Part shown: positions 50,252 through 60,370 of the stretch, in pieces | How the letters are laid out: the number at the start of each line of letters is the position of its first letter | Position numbering within the stretch: the stretch's first letter is position 1 | Source: Leifsonia psychrotolerans | GTDB lineage: Bacteria; Actinomycetota; Actinomycetes; Actinomycetales; Microbacteriaceae | Length of the DNA stretch: 64,000 nucleotides | Direction of reading: 5' to 3' | Assembly (NCBI RefSeq): GCF_013410665.1 | Contig: NZ_JACCFM010000001.1 | Location: forward strand, 2,604,001-2,668,000 | The notes under the pieces: model-generated | Seen by the model: only the letters and a program-made list of their open reading frames with translations | Databases searched by the model: none | Told to the model about the DNA's origin: nothing | Translations under genes and position numbers: made by a program

Positions 50252-51778
50252 ATGATCACCGCGGATCTCTCCCCACGCAGCACCGCACTCGACCGAGCCG
50301 GCGAACCTGACCCCGGCGATGAGGGGGTCGACACGCTCACGCTGGGGCGGCGCATCCGTGAGCTGCGCACAGGCGCGAAGATGACCCTCGACGACCTCGC
50401 GTCGGCGGTCGACCGGGCACCCTCCCAAGTGTCGATGATCGAGAACGGCAATCGGGAGCCGAGCCTGTCGATGCTGCGGACCATCGCGCTGGCGCTCGGC
50501 ACAAGCGTGGACGAACTGCTGCGCACCGAGGCGCCATCCGAGCGTGCCGCGTTGGAGATCGCCGTCGAAAAGGCGCAGCGCGGGCCCGTCTTCGCGGCGC
50601 TGGGGCTGGCGCGCATCCGTGTGGGCAAGAGCCAGAACGACGCCATTTTGCAGACCCTCCTCACCCTGCACAACGAGATCGAGCGGCTGCATCGCGAGCG
50701 CGCTGCAACGCCCGAGGAGGCACGACGCGCGAACGCCGAGCTGCGGGCCACCATGCGGGCACGAGACAACTACTTTCCCGAGCTGGAAACCGTGGCCGTC
50801 GAACTACTGCACGCCGTCGGCCACACGGATGGGCCGGTCTCGCAGCAAATGGTCTCAGACATGGCCTCCCATCTCGGCTTCTCGCTGCACTACGTCAGCG
50901 ACCTGCCCAAATCGACTCGGTCAGTGACCGACAAACACAACGGGCGTATCTATCTGCCCACCGAGCAATCGGCCTCGCGCGATTCCCGTTCGCCCATTCT
51001 GCAAGCATTCGCCAGCCACCTGTGCGGCCACGCGGAGCCCAGAAATTATGCGGATTTTCTGCGTCAACGCGTCGAGACCAACTATCTGACCGCCGCCATC
51101 CTGCTGCCGGAGAAGGGCACGGTGAAGCTGCTCGCCGAAGCGAAGAACCTGCGCCGCATCTCGATGGAGGATCTGCGCGACGCCTTCGCCGTCTCGTATG
51201 AGACGGCGGCCCATCGGTTTACGAATCTAGCCACGGCCCGCCTCGACATCCCGGTGCACTTCATGAAGGTGCATGAGTCGGGCACCATCATCAAGGCCTA
51301 CGAGAATGATTCAGTGAGGTTCCCGAGCGACGCGCTGGGCGCAGTGGAGGGCACGACTGTCTGCCGCAGTTGGACGGCACGCACGGTGTTCGATGTGACC
51401 GACAGATTCAGTCCCTGGTACCAATACACCGACACGCCCAGCGGCACGTTCTGGTGCACGTCCCGCATCGAAAAGGCCAAGGAGGGCGACTATTCGGTGA
51501 GTGTGGGGGTGCCCTTCGCCCACGTGAAGTGGTTTCGCGGCCGGGAAACGACGCACCGCGCGGTGTCGCGCTGCCCCGACGAGTCGTGCTGCCGCGCCCC
51601 CTCCGCGCTGGCCGAACGCTGGGCCGAGCAATCCTGGCCGGCCGCGCGCACCCCCACCAGCCTGCTCGCGGCGCTGCCCACCGGCACGTTTCCCGGCGTA
51701 GATCAAACCGAGGTCTACCAATTTCTTGAGGCGCACGCGCCCGCCGGGGTCGAACTGTCAGGAGCCGTCGAGGCGTGA
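50252..51778 (+). CDS. XRE-M78 regulator of RamB/ScfR type
   Basis: From ATG 50252, which follows a G-run, the protein has 508 residues: an XRE helix-turn-helix (about 30-88, TLGRRIRELRTGAKMTLDDL and QVSMIENGNREPSLSMLRT), a helical linker, an M78/DUF955-like domain with ILQAFASHLCGHAEP (no full HExxH, the second His region degenerate) and a C-terminal ScfR domain including a CPDESCC cluster. This layout is that of RamB, which controls acetate and glyoxylate genes (aceA, aceB) in Corynebacterium and Mycobacterium. The aceA-aceB operon is 6.5 kb away and the polyamine genes flank it. Its target is inferred. Confidence 0.85.
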   Translation: MITADLSPRSTALDRAGEPDPGDEGVDTLTLGRRIRELRTGAKMTLDDLASAVDRAPSQVSMIENGNREPSLSMLRTIALALGTSVDELLRTEAPSERAALEIAVEKAQRGPVFAALGLARIRVGKSQNDAILQTLLTLHNEIERLHRERAATPEEARRANAELRATMRARDNYFPELETVAVELLHAVGHTDGPVSQQMVSDMASHLGFSLHYVSDLPKSTRSVTDKHNGRIYLPTEQSASRDSRSPILQAFASHLCGHAEPRNYADFLRQRVETNYLTAAILLPEKGTVKLLAEAKNLRRISMEDLRDAFAVSYETAAHRFTNLATARLDIPVHFMKVHESGTIIKAYENDSVRFPSDALGAVEGTTVCRSWTARTVFDVTDRFSPWYQYTDTPSGTFWCTSRIEKAKEGDYSVSVGVPFAHVKWFRGRETTHRAVSRCPDESCCRAPSALAERWAEQSWPAARTPTSLLAALPTGTFPGVDQTEVYQFLEAHAPAGVELSGAVEA

Positions 51779-52006
51779 CGCAGCCGAGGCTCAGCATCCG
51801 TTCAGCGCAAACTCAGAGATCTCAACGGTTTTCGTCGTCCATCAGTGCTGTCGCTAACGATTTCGTACGAAATGCGTGCATTGCTCGGTTCTTCCCGACG
51901 CTTTGTGTCGGCGACGCACCCCGTCTCTTGACAGAATGAATGGATGCCCCGCGCGGGTCACCGCTAACCGTTTCGATGCTGAGACAGAAAGACTGAGACT
52001 TCCATC
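51779..52006. promoter_or_regulatory. Intergenic region with a 14-bp perfect palindrome before the FAD oxidoreductase
   Basis: ATTTCGTACGAAAT at 51860-51873 is a perfect palindrome and AT-rich for this DNA. CGCTAACGATTTCG overlaps its left half and recurs as CGCTAACCGTTTCG near 51963. These suggest a regulator site upstream of the oxidoreductase-pot operon at 52007. No other gene was seen here. Confidence 0.6.
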
Positions 52007-53455
52007 GTGGAAAGCACTGTTTTCGAAAGAGTCCGACCGAAGGCGTCCGTGGTCAGCCATGCCTTGCAGGGCACCAAACTCGGAGCATTCTGGCTCGACG
52101 ACATCGCGCCGGCTCAGGGGTACCCCACGCTCACGGCTGATCTCGAAGCCGACCTCGTCGTTGTCGGCGGCGGTTACTGCGGCCTGTGGACGGCGATTCT
52201 TGCCAAGCAGCGCAACCCCGGTTCCCGGGTGGTATTGCTCGAGGCGAAGACCATCGGCTGGGCAGCGTCCGGCCGCAACGGCGGTTTCTGTGAGGCCAGC
52301 CTCACCCACGGTGACGAGAACGGCAAGAGCCGCTGGCCGAAGGAATTCGACCGCATGAACGAGATGGGCCTCGAGAACCTCGATGCCATCGAGCAGACGG
52401 TCGCCGATCTCGGCCTCGACATCGACTTCGAGCGCAACGGTTCGCTCGACCTCGCCGTCGAAGAGCACCAGGTCGAGTGGTTGCGCGAAGGCGCCGCCGA
52501 AGCGACGGCTGCGGGCGACACCACGGTCGAGTTCCTCGACACCGAGGCCACTCGGGCCCAGGTCAACTCCCCCACGTACCTGGCCGCGATGTGGAACAAG
52601 CGCACCTCGGCACTCGTGCACCCCGCCAAGCTCGCCGCCGAATTGGCCCGCGCGGCCACCGAGCTCGGCGTTGAGATCTTCGAGCACTCGCCCGTGGTCG
52701 AGCTCGACACCGCCAATCTCACGGTTGCGCAGGGCACGGCCGTGCGCACCGCCACCCACCGCGTGCTCGCCACGAAGACCGCACTGGCGACCAACGTCTT
52801 CCCATCGCTGCTCAAACGCAACAAGCTGCAGACCGTGCCCGTTTACGACTACGCGCTGATGACGAATCCGCTGAGTGCTGAGCAAATGGATGCCATCGGC
52901 TGGCAGAACCGCCAGGGCCTGGGCGACATGGCGAACCAGTTCCACTACTACCGCTTGAGCCACGACAACCGCATTCTCTTCGGCGGCTATGACGCGATCT
53001 ACCACTACGGCGCTCGCGTACGTGAGGAGTATGAAAACCGCACTGAGACCTACGAGACACTGGCGGGCCACTTCTTCACCACGTTCCCTCAGCTCGAAGG
53101 TCTTCAGTTCAGCCACCGCTGGGCCGGCCCGATCGACTCCTCCACCCGCTTCTGTGCCTTCTTCGGACTGGCCCGCGGCGACCGGATCGCCTACGCCACC
53201 GGATTCACCGGACTCGGCGTTGCCGCCACCCGTTTCGCGGCCGAGGTCATGCTTGACAAGCTCGAGGGTCTGAAAACCGAGCGCACGCAGCTGCAGATGG
53301 TGCGCGAGCGCCCCCTGCCGTTCCCGCCCGAGCCCATCGCTTTCATGGGCGTTCAGGCCACCCGCTGGTCAATGGACCGCGCCGACCACAACCGTGGCCG
53401 CCGCAACCTCATCCTGAAGACGCTCGATGCCCTCGGCCTCGGCTTCGATTCCTAA
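52007..53455 (+). CDS. FAD-dependent oxidoreductase, DAO family (PuuB-like)
   Basis: The 482-residue flavoenzyme has the dinucleotide fold [16 protein letters not shown] (about residue 50), the E-x(n) FAD-ribose acidic residue in [28 protein letters not shown] as the conserved loop, and the C-terminal [21 protein letters not shown] segment. The DAO group includes gamma-glutamylputrescine oxidase PuuB. In this context, oxidation of a polyamine-type amine to an aldehyde is likely. The GTG start at 52007 has no strong ribosome site. The first gene of a run to the pot transporter copy 2. Confidence 0.88.
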   Translation: MESTVFERVRPKASVVSHALQGTKLGAFWLDDIAPAQGYPTLTADLEADLVVVGGGYCGLWTAILAKQRNPGSRVVLLEAKTIGWAASGRNGGFCEASLTHGDENGKSRWPKEFDRMNEMGLENLDAIEQTVADLGLDIDFERNGSLDLAVEEHQVEWLREGAAEATAAGDTTVEFLDTEATRAQVNSPTYLAAMWNKRTSALVHPAKLAAELARAATELGVEIFEHSPVVELDTANLTVAQGTAVRTATHRVLATKTALATNVFPSLLKRNKLQTVPVYDYALMTNPLSAEQMDAIGWQNRQGLGDMANQFHYYRLSHDNRILFGGYDAIYHYGARVREEYENRTETYETLAGHFFTTFPQLEGLQFSHRWAGPIDSSTRFCAFFGLARGDRIAYATGFTGLGVAATRFAAEVMLDKLEGLKTERTQLQMVRERPLPFPPEPIAFMGVQATRWSMDRADHNRGRRNLILKTLDALGLGFDS

Positions 53456-53514
53456 CCACGACCGGGCGACGCCCCCTCGCGCCACTTAACATCTCTGCAA
53501 GGAGTGATACACCT

Positions 53515-54624
53515 GTGACCAATCTTTCCCCCGCCGAAGCCGGATCAGTGCAACTGACCTCAGTTGTCAAAAGCTACGGCGACGCCGTGGCCGTGAACGG
53601 CATCTCACTCGATGTGCTCTCCGGTGAGTTCATTTCGTTGCTCGGCCCGTCGGGCTGCGGCAAGACCACCCTGCTGCGCATGATTGCCGGCTTCGAGCAC
53701 CCCGACAGTGGAGACATCGTCGTCGCCGGTCGTTCAATGCTCGACGTCCCGCCCCACAAACGCCCGGTGAACACCGTTTTTCAGTCGTATGCGCTCTTCC
53801 CGCACATGACCGTCGCCGAGAATGTGGCCTACGGGCTGCGCCAGAAGCGCGTTCCCAAAGCCGAGATCGCAGTGCGCGTCAAAGAGTCGCTCGAACTCAC
53901 CCAGATGCTCACGTTCGCCGACCGCACCCCGCAGAAGCTGTCGGGTGGTCAGCAGCAGCGCGTCGCTCTGTCACGTGCTCTCGTCAACCGCCCGAAGGTG
54001 CTCCTGCTCGATGAGCCGATGTCGGCCCTCGACCGCAAACTGCGCGAAGAGATGCAGATCGAGTTGAAGCTACTGCAGCGTCAGCTCGGCATCACCTTCA
54101 TCTTCGTCACGCATGATCAGCAGGAGGCGCTCTCCATGAGCGACCGCATCGTCGTCATGCAGGGCGGCGTTATTCAGCAGCTCGGCAGCACCGAAGAGGT
54201 CTACTCCGCACCGGCCAATGCCTTCGTCGCCGGCTTTATCGGCAAGCAGAACTTCATCGAGGCCACCATCGCCGGGCCCGGCATGCTCACCAGCGCGGAT
54301 GGCGTGCTCGCCACCGACCGCGTCGAGGCTGCCGCTCGCATTGGCTCGCCGGTTCACGCGGCCATCCGTGCCGAGTCGATTCAGGTCAACGCGGCGGAGC
54401 CACTCGGCCGCACTGCAGTTCGTGGAACCTTGGTGGGCATCTCGTTCCTCGGTGATGTCATGCAGTATGTCGTCATGACCGCGAGCGGCCTCGAGCTCAT
54501 TGCGCGCATGCACCCGACCCAGACCGAACCGCTGCAGACGGGTGACACCGTGTGGTGCTCCTGGGAGGCATCCGATCTGCTCGTCTTCGACGCCCCCGCC
54601 GCCGAGCCCGCGTTGGTGCACTGA
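53515..54624 (+). CDS. Polyamine ABC importer ATPase, PotA type (copy 2)
   Basis: The 369-residue ATPase starts with GTG 53515 and AAGGAG about 10 nt upstream. Walker [10 protein letters not shown], signature [15 protein letters not shown], Walker [12 protein letters not shown] and [14 protein letters not shown] are intact, followed by a TOBE domain ([25 protein letters not shown]). About 44 residues shorter than copy 1, which has N- and C-terminal extensions. Followed at once by the binding protein (1 bp gap). Confidence 0.94.
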   Translation: MTNLSPAEAGSVQLTSVVKSYGDAVAVNGISLDVLSGEFISLLGPSGCGKTTLLRMIAGFEHPDSGDIVVAGRSMLDVPPHKRPVNTVFQSYALFPHMTVAENVAYGLRQKRVPKAEIAVRVKESLELTQMLTFADRTPQKLSGGQQQRVALSRALVNRPKVLLLDEPMSALDRKLREEMQIELKLLQRQLGITFIFVTHDQQEALSMSDRIVVMQGGVIQQLGSTEEVYSAPANAFVAGFIGKQNFIEATIAGPGMLTSADGVLATDRVEAAARIGSPVHAAIRAESIQVNAAEPLGRTAVRGTLVGISFLGDVMQYVVMTASGLELIARMHPTQTEPLQTGDTVWCSWEASDLLVFDAPAAEPALVH

Positions 54625-54625
54625 G

Positions 54626-55789
54626 ATGGCGACGACGCCCGATTTTCGGGCTCTGATCCCTACCGGCAGCACGGCGCGCATCACCCGTCGCGCCCTGCTC
54701 TCCGGCTTTGTCGTACTGGGCGCGGCTGGCGCATTGAGCGCCTGCAGCCCGAATAAGACTTTTGCCGCCTCCGCGAAACTCGACGGAGTGATGGAGAACA
54801 AGCTCAACATCTACAGCTGGGGTGACTACGACGATCCGGGCAACATTACGACGTTCATGAAGAACGGCACGACAGTGCAGTTCGACAGCTACGGCTCGAA
54901 CGAGGAGCTCATCGCGAAGCTCGGTGCCACGCGCGGCACCAGCGGCTACGACATCATCGTGCCCACCGGCTCGTACATTCCGATGATGAGCCAGAACGGA
55001 CTGCTCGAAGAGCTCCAGTTGGATCAGCTGAAGAACTTCGAGAACATCGAACCGCTCTACCGCAATCAGAGCTGGGACCCGGGCAACAAATACTCCGTGT
55101 GCAAGAACTGGGGCACCACCGGGTACGCCTACGACGCTCGCGTGATCACCACCCCGATGGAATCCTGGGCCGACTTCCTCGAGGCCGCCACCGGCGTCGC
55201 CAGCAAGAAGACCGCACTGCTCGAAGACTCGTGGGAGGTGTGCAGCATCTACTTCGGCGCCCACGGCATCGACCTGAATACGACGAACAAGGCTGACCTC
55301 GACGCCTGCGAAGAGTACATGGTGAAGACCCTCGCCACGCACATCAAGGCCTTCAACTCCACAGCGGTCACCTCGGGGATTCCCGAAGAGACGTTTGTGC
55401 TGATGCAGGCGTTCAACGGTGACGTTCGTCTCGGGATGCAGGAGAGCGACAGCCCCGAATCCTGGAAATTCGTCTACCCCACGCCGACCGCCAACATCTG
55501 GATGGACACCTGGGCGATCGCCAAAGGGGCGCAAAACCTGGATGCCGCGTACGCCTTCATCGATTACATGCTCGAACCCGAGGTTTCGTTCCGGGAGGTC
55601 GACTACATGGGTTACAACACCGGCGTCGTCGGAATGGCCGATTTGGCGGCAGCAAACGACTTCGAGCTGCCCGAACTCGTCTTTCCGCCCGACGAGGTCG
55701 TGGCGCGTCTGACCGCATCCGAGATCAACTCCGGCACGGAGCGCATCGTGAAGATCCTGAACCGCATGATGGCGCAGGCTGCCTCATGA
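54626..55789 (+). CDS. Polyamine-type ABC substrate-binding lipoprotein (copy 2)
   Basis: From ATG 54626 the product has 387 residues. The signal reads ITRRALLSGFVVLGAAG with lipobox LSAC near residue 36; the two Arg before it resemble a Tat motif. The mature domain parallels copy 1: KLNIYSWGDYDDPGNITTF, GYDIIVPTGSYIPMM, NWGTTGYAYDARVI, IWMDTWAIAKGAQNLDAAYAF. The start inside the ATPase frame was rejected because the Arg-Arg signal begins after it. It binds polyamine or a polyamine-like substrate. Confidence 0.92.
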   Translation: MATTPDFRALIPTGSTARITRRALLSGFVVLGAAGALSACSPNKTFAASAKLDGVMENKLNIYSWGDYDDPGNITTFMKNGTTVQFDSYGSNEELIAKLGATRGTSGYDIIVPTGSYIPMMSQNGLLEELQLDQLKNFENIEPLYRNQSWDPGNKYSVCKNWGTTGYAYDARVITTPMESWADFLEAATGVASKKTALLEDSWEVCSIYFGAHGIDLNTTNKADLDACEEYMVKTLATHIKAFNSTAVTSGIPEETFVLMQAFNGDVRLGMQESDSPESWKFVYPTPTANIWMDTWAIAKGAQNLDAAYAFIDYMLEPEVSFREVDYMGYNTGVVGMADLAAANDFELPELVFPPDEVVARLTASEINSGTERIVKILNRMMAQAAS

Positions 55790-56763
55790 GCCGCCGCAAC
55801 CAGGTTTCGCTCGCCACGCGCCCGATCGGCACCGACCCGATGGGCCCGCGCCCGGCGACCACGAAGAAGCGACGTCGTTTCGGGGGTGCGTCGTTCTTGG
55901 GCTTCCCCACCTGGGCGTTCGTCGCGTTCTTCTTCGTCGTGCCGCTCGCTCTCATCCTCTGGTACAGCTTTGGCTACAAGCCCGACCTGTTCACGGCGCA
56001 CTCCAACGATGTGCTCTCGTTCGATCGGTATGCCGAGGCGCTCGACGCAACGTTCTTCGGCACATTTTGGAACACGCTCCAGATTGGACTGGTCGGCACC
56101 GCTCTCTGCCTGCTGATCTCGATTCCGTTCGCCTACTGGATGGCCATCCGGCTCAACCCGAAGTGGCGCCCGCTGGCGCTCGCCCTGGTGTTGGTGCCGT
56201 TTTGGACCAACTTCCTGGTGCGCACCCTCGGCTGGCAGATCGTGCTCTCCCCGCGCGGCTTTCTCTCGGACACGCTGCAGAACCTGGGCTTGATCGACGG
56301 CCGTCTCGACGTGCTGTACACCCAGGGCGCGGTGCAGCTGGGTGTGGTCTACAACTACTTGCCGCTGATGATTCTGCCGTTGTTCGTCGCGATCAATGCC
56401 TCCGGACCGGCCCTCCGGGAGGCCAGCAAGGACCTCGGCGCGAACCGCTGGCGCACGCTCATGCAGATCACCTTGCCGCTGGCCATGCCAGGAATCATCT
56501 CGGGCTCGCTGCTCGTGTTCATCCCGCTGATGGGTGACTACATCACCGCATCCGTATTGGGTGGCGCACAGGGCAACATGATCGGCCAGCTTGTGGCCGG
56601 CCAGTTCAACACCGCTCAGAACTGGGCGCTGGGCTCAGCCATGGCCGTGCTGCTGATGCTTTTCATCGCGGCCGCGGTCGCCGTTGTCGCCGTCATCGGC
56701 TTGATCGTGCGCGGGGCTATTCGCGCGAATCGCAAGGTTGATCTTTCGGGAGGTGCAGCATGA
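55786..56763 (+). CDS. Polyamine ABC permease, PotB type (copy 2)
   Basis: The 325-residue permease starts at ATG overlapping the previous stop by 4 bp. Six helices, with LILWYSFGYKPDLFTAHSND, VPFWTNFLVRTLGWQIVL, EASKDLGANRWRTLMQITLP (EAA loop) and ITASVLGGAQGNMIGQLVAG. Strongly parallel to copy 1 at 47893-48852. Confidence 0.93.
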   Translation: MSRRNQVSLATRPIGTDPMGPRPATTKKRRRFGGASFLGFPTWAFVAFFFVVPLALILWYSFGYKPDLFTAHSNDVLSFDRYAEALDATFFGTFWNTLQIGLVGTALCLLISIPFAYWMAIRLNPKWRPLALALVLVPFWTNFLVRTLGWQIVLSPRGFLSDTLQNLGLIDGRLDVLYTQGAVQLGVVYNYLPLMILPLFVAINASGPALREASKDLGANRWRTLMQITLPLAMPGIISGSLLVFIPLMGDYITASVLGGAQGNMIGQLVAGQFNTAQNWALGSAMAVLLMLFIAAAVAVVAVIGLIVRGAIRANRKVDLSGGAA

Positions 56764-57686
56764 GTGCAGTGCAAGAAGTAAACACGGTGCGCAGCGCAGA
56801 CTCTGTGCCGACCGCACCCGCGCATCCGGCGGCACCCAAGCGCCGCCGTCGGGACGCCTCCCGGGTGATGCTCACGATCTGGGGCGTGCTGGTTTTTGCG
56901 TTCCTGTTCCTGCCGATCATCGTGATGGTCGTCTACTCGTTCAACTCGGGGCGCCTGTTGGCCTCGTGGGACGGTTTCGGTTTTGACGCCTATCAGTCGG
57001 CGCTGAACAACCCCATCATCCGTGGCTCGGTCGTCACCTCGATCCTCGCCGCTCTCGGTGCCGCGGTTGTCTCGACCATTCTCGGCACCCTCGGCGGCAT
57101 CGCCCTGGCCCGCTCACACGTGAGCTCGCTCACGGTGATTCTGGCCACCGGGTTGCTCTCGCTCACCCTGTTCACGCCCGAGATCGTCGACGCCGTCGCG
57201 ATGCTGCCCTGGTTTGTGAGCCTGGGCACGGATGCCGGCATCGGCTTCTTCAACATCGGTATGGTGCGTCTGGTGATCGCCCACGCGGTACTGTCGGTGG
57301 CCGTGGTCACGTTCATTGTTCGGGCACGGATGCAGGGCCTCGATGCCTCCCTCGAAGAGGCAGCCGCCGACTTGTACGCCACGCCGTACCGTCGGTTCAC
57401 GCAGATCACGCTGCCGGTCGCGGCTCCCGCGATCATGGCCGGTGCTCTGATGTCGTTCACGCTCAGCCTCGACAACACGATCGTGTCCAGCTTCGTGCAG
57501 GTGCCCGGGTCGACTCCGTTCCCGGTCTACATCTTCAGCGCACTGCGGGTGGGCCTGCGCCCGGAGATTGCGGCCGTGTCGACCGTCATGCTCGTGCTCA
57601 CGCTTGTGGCGCTCGGCGTCGTGGCCCTCGTGCTGCGCCGCGGCGACTCCTCCGCCGAGGACATCGCGAAGACAATCGCCGGTTAG
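56760..57686 (+). CDS. Polyamine ABC permease, PotC type (copy 2)
   Basis: The 308-residue permease overlaps the PotB-type gene by 4 bp. First helix LVFAFLFLPIIVMVVYSFNSG, TPEIVDAVAMLPWFVSLG, EAA loop EEAAADLYATPYRRFTQITLP, and TLSLDNTIVSSFVQVPGSTP. It completes the second four-gene importer. The cupin gene follows after 122 bp. Confidence 0.93.
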   Translation: MSAVQEVNTVRSADSVPTAPAHPAAPKRRRRDASRVMLTIWGVLVFAFLFLPIIVMVVYSFNSGRLLASWDGFGFDAYQSALNNPIIRGSVVTSILAALGAAVVSTILGTLGGIALARSHVSSLTVILATGLLSLTLFTPEIVDAVAMLPWFVSLGTDAGIGFFNIGMVRLVIAHAVLSVAVVTFIVRARMQGLDASLEEAAADLYATPYRRFTQITLPVAAPAIMAGALMSFTLSLDNTIVSSFVQVPGSTPFPVYIFSALRVGLRPEIAAVSTVMLVLTLVALGVVALVLRRGDSSAEDIAKTIAG

Positions 57687-57808
57687 CCCCTGCTCTGCAG
57701 CTCGGTCGTGTCGGCGCGGTTCATTCGCTCGATCGGCCGGGCTGCAGGGTCTCCCCTCTTCCCTCTCGTGACGTTCTCCGCGCTCACCCTCTCTGAAACG
57801 GATGCCTC

Positions 57809-58147
57809 ATGCTCGACCTCGCTCTCAAAACTGCTGCCGCCTCAATCGAGCTGGAACTCGAGCCGGTCCCCGCCTCGCAGCGGCTGTCGGGCGAACCCCG
57901 CACGGGCACCGTGGCGCTCGGTGACTTCGCTGGCAGCGAGATCGGCGTCTGGGAGATGACCCCCGGGGCGATGAGTGACGTGGAGGCCGACGAGGTCTTC
58001 GTGGTGCTCTCGGGCGCGGGTACGGTCGAATTCGAGGAGACTGGCGAGACAATGCTGCTCGGTGCCGGTGATGTCGTGCTGCTGCGCGAGGGCCAGCGTA
58101 CGATCTGGACGGTCACGCAGACCCTCCGCAAGGTCTACATCGCCTAA
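57809..58147 (+). CDS. Small cupin-domain protein
   Basis: The 112-residue protein folds as a single cupin: GVWEMTPGAMSDVEADEVFV (motif 1 with Glu, no His pair), VLSGAGTVEF, then GAGDVVLLREGQRTIWTV (motif 2). It matches the cupin_3/EutQ-like group found next to polyamine or amino-acid catabolic genes. The metal-binding His are mostly missing, so it may bind a ligand rather than act as an enzyme. It is convergent with the PucR gene across a repeat array. Confidence 0.85.
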   Translation: MLDLALKTAAASIELELEPVPASQRLSGEPRTGTVALGDFAGSEIGVWEMTPGAMSDVEADEVFVVLSGAGTVEFEETGETMLLGAGDVVLLREGQRTIWTVTQTLRKVYIA

Positions 58148-58157
58148 CCGCTGTCGG

Positions 58158-58602
58158 TGATCGAGCAACAACCCGTTGATCGAGCTCCACCCCGCTGATC
58201 GAGCAACAAACCGCTGATCGAGCGTGTCGAGATCCCGCGAGCCAACCCCCACACCCGCGCACCAGGGTCTCGACACGCTCGACCGACGGCACGGCGATCG
58301 AGCAACAAACCGCTGATCGAGCTCCACCCCGCTGATCGAGCTCGTCGAGATCCCGCGAGCCAACCCCGACACCCGCGCGCCAGGATCTCGACACCCCAAC
58401 ACCAGGGTCTCGACACGCTCGACCGACGGCACGGCGATCGAGCAACAAACCGCTGATCGAGCTCCACCCCGCTGATCGAGCTCGTCGAGATCCCGCGAGC
58501 TAACCCCCACACCCGCGCGCCAGGGTCTCGACACGCTCGACCGACGGCACGGCTATCGAACTCGACCAACGGCGCGCCGATCACGCTCGACCAGCGGGGT
58601 GA
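58158..58602. repeat. GGTCGAG/GATCGAG repeat array between convergent cupin and PucR genes
   Basis: The whole 455-bp gap between the two convergent stops is repeat. Units such as GATCGAGCAACAAACCGCT alternate with 19-bp arms: GATCGAGCGTGTCGAGATC (58216-58234) pairs with GGTCTCGACACGCTCGACC (58266-58284), and the module recurs with a period of about 140 bp (second near 58340, third near 58480). Each would form a long hairpin with a 31-nt loop. It may end transcription in both directions. Confidence 0.92.
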
Positions 58603-60267
58603 TCAGCGGAGGGTGCCCCGCGCCAACAATGCCGTGTGCAGTGCACTGACCGTTTCGCCATCGTCGAGGTCGACGTCGAGCAGGTCCTCGATCAGAGCAA
58701 TGCGCTGATAGAACACCGAGCGCGACAGGTGACTGGCGCTGGCTGCCTTCGTGCGGTTGCCCGGATGCGCCGCGAACGCCGCCAACACCGGCAGCAGACC
58801 GCCGCCGTTCTCCAGGTCATGCTCGATCAGCGGGCGCAACATCTGCTCGCTGTGCGCCTGCAACCGCGGGTCGCTGCCGAGCGCCGTGACCAGCCGCAGC
58901 AGCGGTCGGTTCTCGACCCGGTGCAGGCTCACTCCACGCCGGGGCGCCGACGCGCTGCGTCGTAACAACTCGGACGCTTCTTCGAGCGAGGCCAACAGCG
59001 ATGCCGCATCATGCGCCTCGCCGCCGATTCCGACCGCGATGTCCGGAGCGGCCGGACCGAGGGCCTGCTGGACATCCCGGGCGAAAGCCGTCGCCGCGGC
59101 ATCCGTGAATCGGGCGTCGGCCGGCAGCGACAACGCCACCATGAGCTGGGCGGGGCGACCGCCCGGATGCGCCGCGGCAATCGCGTCGGCCCCGAGAGCG
59201 GCGGCCGCGGTGAGCGCCGCGGCCACTGCGGCGGCCGTCGGCGGCACGGCCACAACCACGCCAAGCAGCAGCCGATCACGCACGCGCAGCCCGGCCGCCT
59301 CAAGCCGCACCGAAACCCCCAGCTCGGTGACATAGCGGCCGCCGAGCAGGCCGGCGAGAAGCTGTTCGTGGCCCTGACGGGTCCACTCGTCGGCGTCACG
59401 ATCGGCCAACCGGCCGAGGGCCAGCGCCACGGCGGCCTGCTGCATCACCGAAGACCGTCCGGCCGGATGCAGCGGTCCGGGCAACGCTACGAGATACCCC
59501 CAGCGGATGCCGCGCGCCTCGACCGGAACGATGTCCCAGCCGGACGCGGGCTCATCCGGCTCCGCCGCGCCCCCGACCGAATCCCGCCGGGCGGCTCGCG
59601 AGCGCTGCTCCCAGTCGGCCAGAATCGTATCCCCCACTGTGAGGCTCTCGACCGCGACCACCTGGTGGTTGAGGTTCTCAAGCACGACCGGGGCATTCAG
59701 CACCCGGGCCAGCTGCGCCACGATGTAGTCGGCGGGGCTGCCGCGCAGGCTGAGTCCCACGAACAAATCGTGCAGTTCGGCCCGGGCCCGCAGAGCCTCG
59801 GTCTGCCCCGAGATGATGCGACTATGCACCGCCTCGGTCACAGCAACGAATTTGACCACCTTGTGCAGCACGACGAGCGGAAAGTTCAACCGAAGGCAGG
59901 CCTCAAGAATCGCGGGCGGCACCTGCTCCAGCCCGGGCACCAGCTCCAGCACCAGACCGGCAACTCCGGCGCCCACGAGCTCCTCGATGTAGACCGTCAG
60001 TGCCGCCGCATCCGCCAAAAACCCCACCCCGGTAGCGAGCAGAAGTTCGCCGCCGTCGAGCAGCGTTGCCACCCCAAGACTGTCGCTCACGTGCACCCAG
60101 CGCACGGGCGTTCCGAGGGAATCGTGCCCGGCCAGCAGCTCCGGCAGGGCCGCGGCGAGCACGGGCATCCGCAGCACGTCGCCCACCGTCGGCAGTGCGG
60201 CCCAGGGGGCAACCACCGCCTCCGGACGTTCTGTCTGATCGCCGCCAAAAACGGGACGGTCTGGCAT
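58603..60267 (-). CDS. PucR-family transcriptional regulator
   Basis: The 554-residue protein has the PucR N-terminal domain (about 25-145: PTVGDVLRMPVLAAALPELL, VRWVHVSDSLGVATLLDGGE, LLLATGVGFLADAA), a central GGDEF-like region, and a C-terminal helix-turn-helix of PucR/CdaR type (LLPVLAAFAAHPGNRTKAAS, ASHLSRSVFYQRIALIEDLL). PucR-type proteins often activate purine, GABA or polyamine catabolic genes. It diverges from the dehydrogenase-aminotransferase pair with a 103-bp spacer and is their likely regulator. Confidence 0.92.
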   Translation of the reverse strand: MPDRPVFGGDQTERPEAVVAPWAALPTVGDVLRMPVLAAALPELLAGHDSLGTPVRWVHVSDSLGVATLLDGGELLLATGVGFLADAAALTVYIEELVGAGVAGLVLELVPGLEQVPPAILEACLRLNFPLVVLHKVVKFVAVTEAVHSRIISGQTEALRARAELHDLFVGLSLRGSPADYIVAQLARVLNAPVVLENLNHQVVAVESLTVGDTILADWEQRSRAARRDSVGGAAEPDEPASGWDIVPVEARGIRWGYLVALPGPLHPAGRSSVMQQAAVALALGRLADRDADEWTRQGHEQLLAGLLGGRYVTELGVSVRLEAAGLRVRDRLLLGVVVAVPPTAAAVAAALTAAAALGADAIAAAHPGGRPAQLMVALSLPADARFTDAAATAFARDVQQALGPAAPDIAVGIGGEAHDAASLLASLEEASELLRRSASAPRRGVSLHRVENRPLLRLVTALGSDPRLQAHSEQMLRPLIEHDLENGGGLLPVLAAFAAHPGNRTKAASASHLSRSVFYQRIALIEDLLDVDLDDGETVSALHTALLARGTLR

Positions 60268-60370
60268 CGAATTCTCCCTGCCTCGTCTGCAAGCATTGCT
60301 ATCTAAGGATACGCGCCCAATCAGGCAGAGTGTCCGATTCAGTACATTTCCCCTAACCTAAGGAGACTCC
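60268..60370. promoter_or_regulatory. Divergent promoter region, PucR / semialdehyde dehydrogenase
   Basis: The 103-bp spacer between two divergent starts holds both promoters. TAAGGAG lies 5-10 nt before the dehydrogenase ATG at 60371. No perfect palindrome was seen; CATTGCTATCTAAGGATA is AT-rich and could be the -10 region toward PucR. Confidence 0.4.

Noticed and set aside
49700..51778. One 692-codon gene joining the amidohydrolase-like segment to the XRE regulator
   Set aside because: The frame is open only because the repeat DNA has no stop in this frame; a typical XRE start with ATG is at 50252, and the upstream part is a gene remnant plus repeat.
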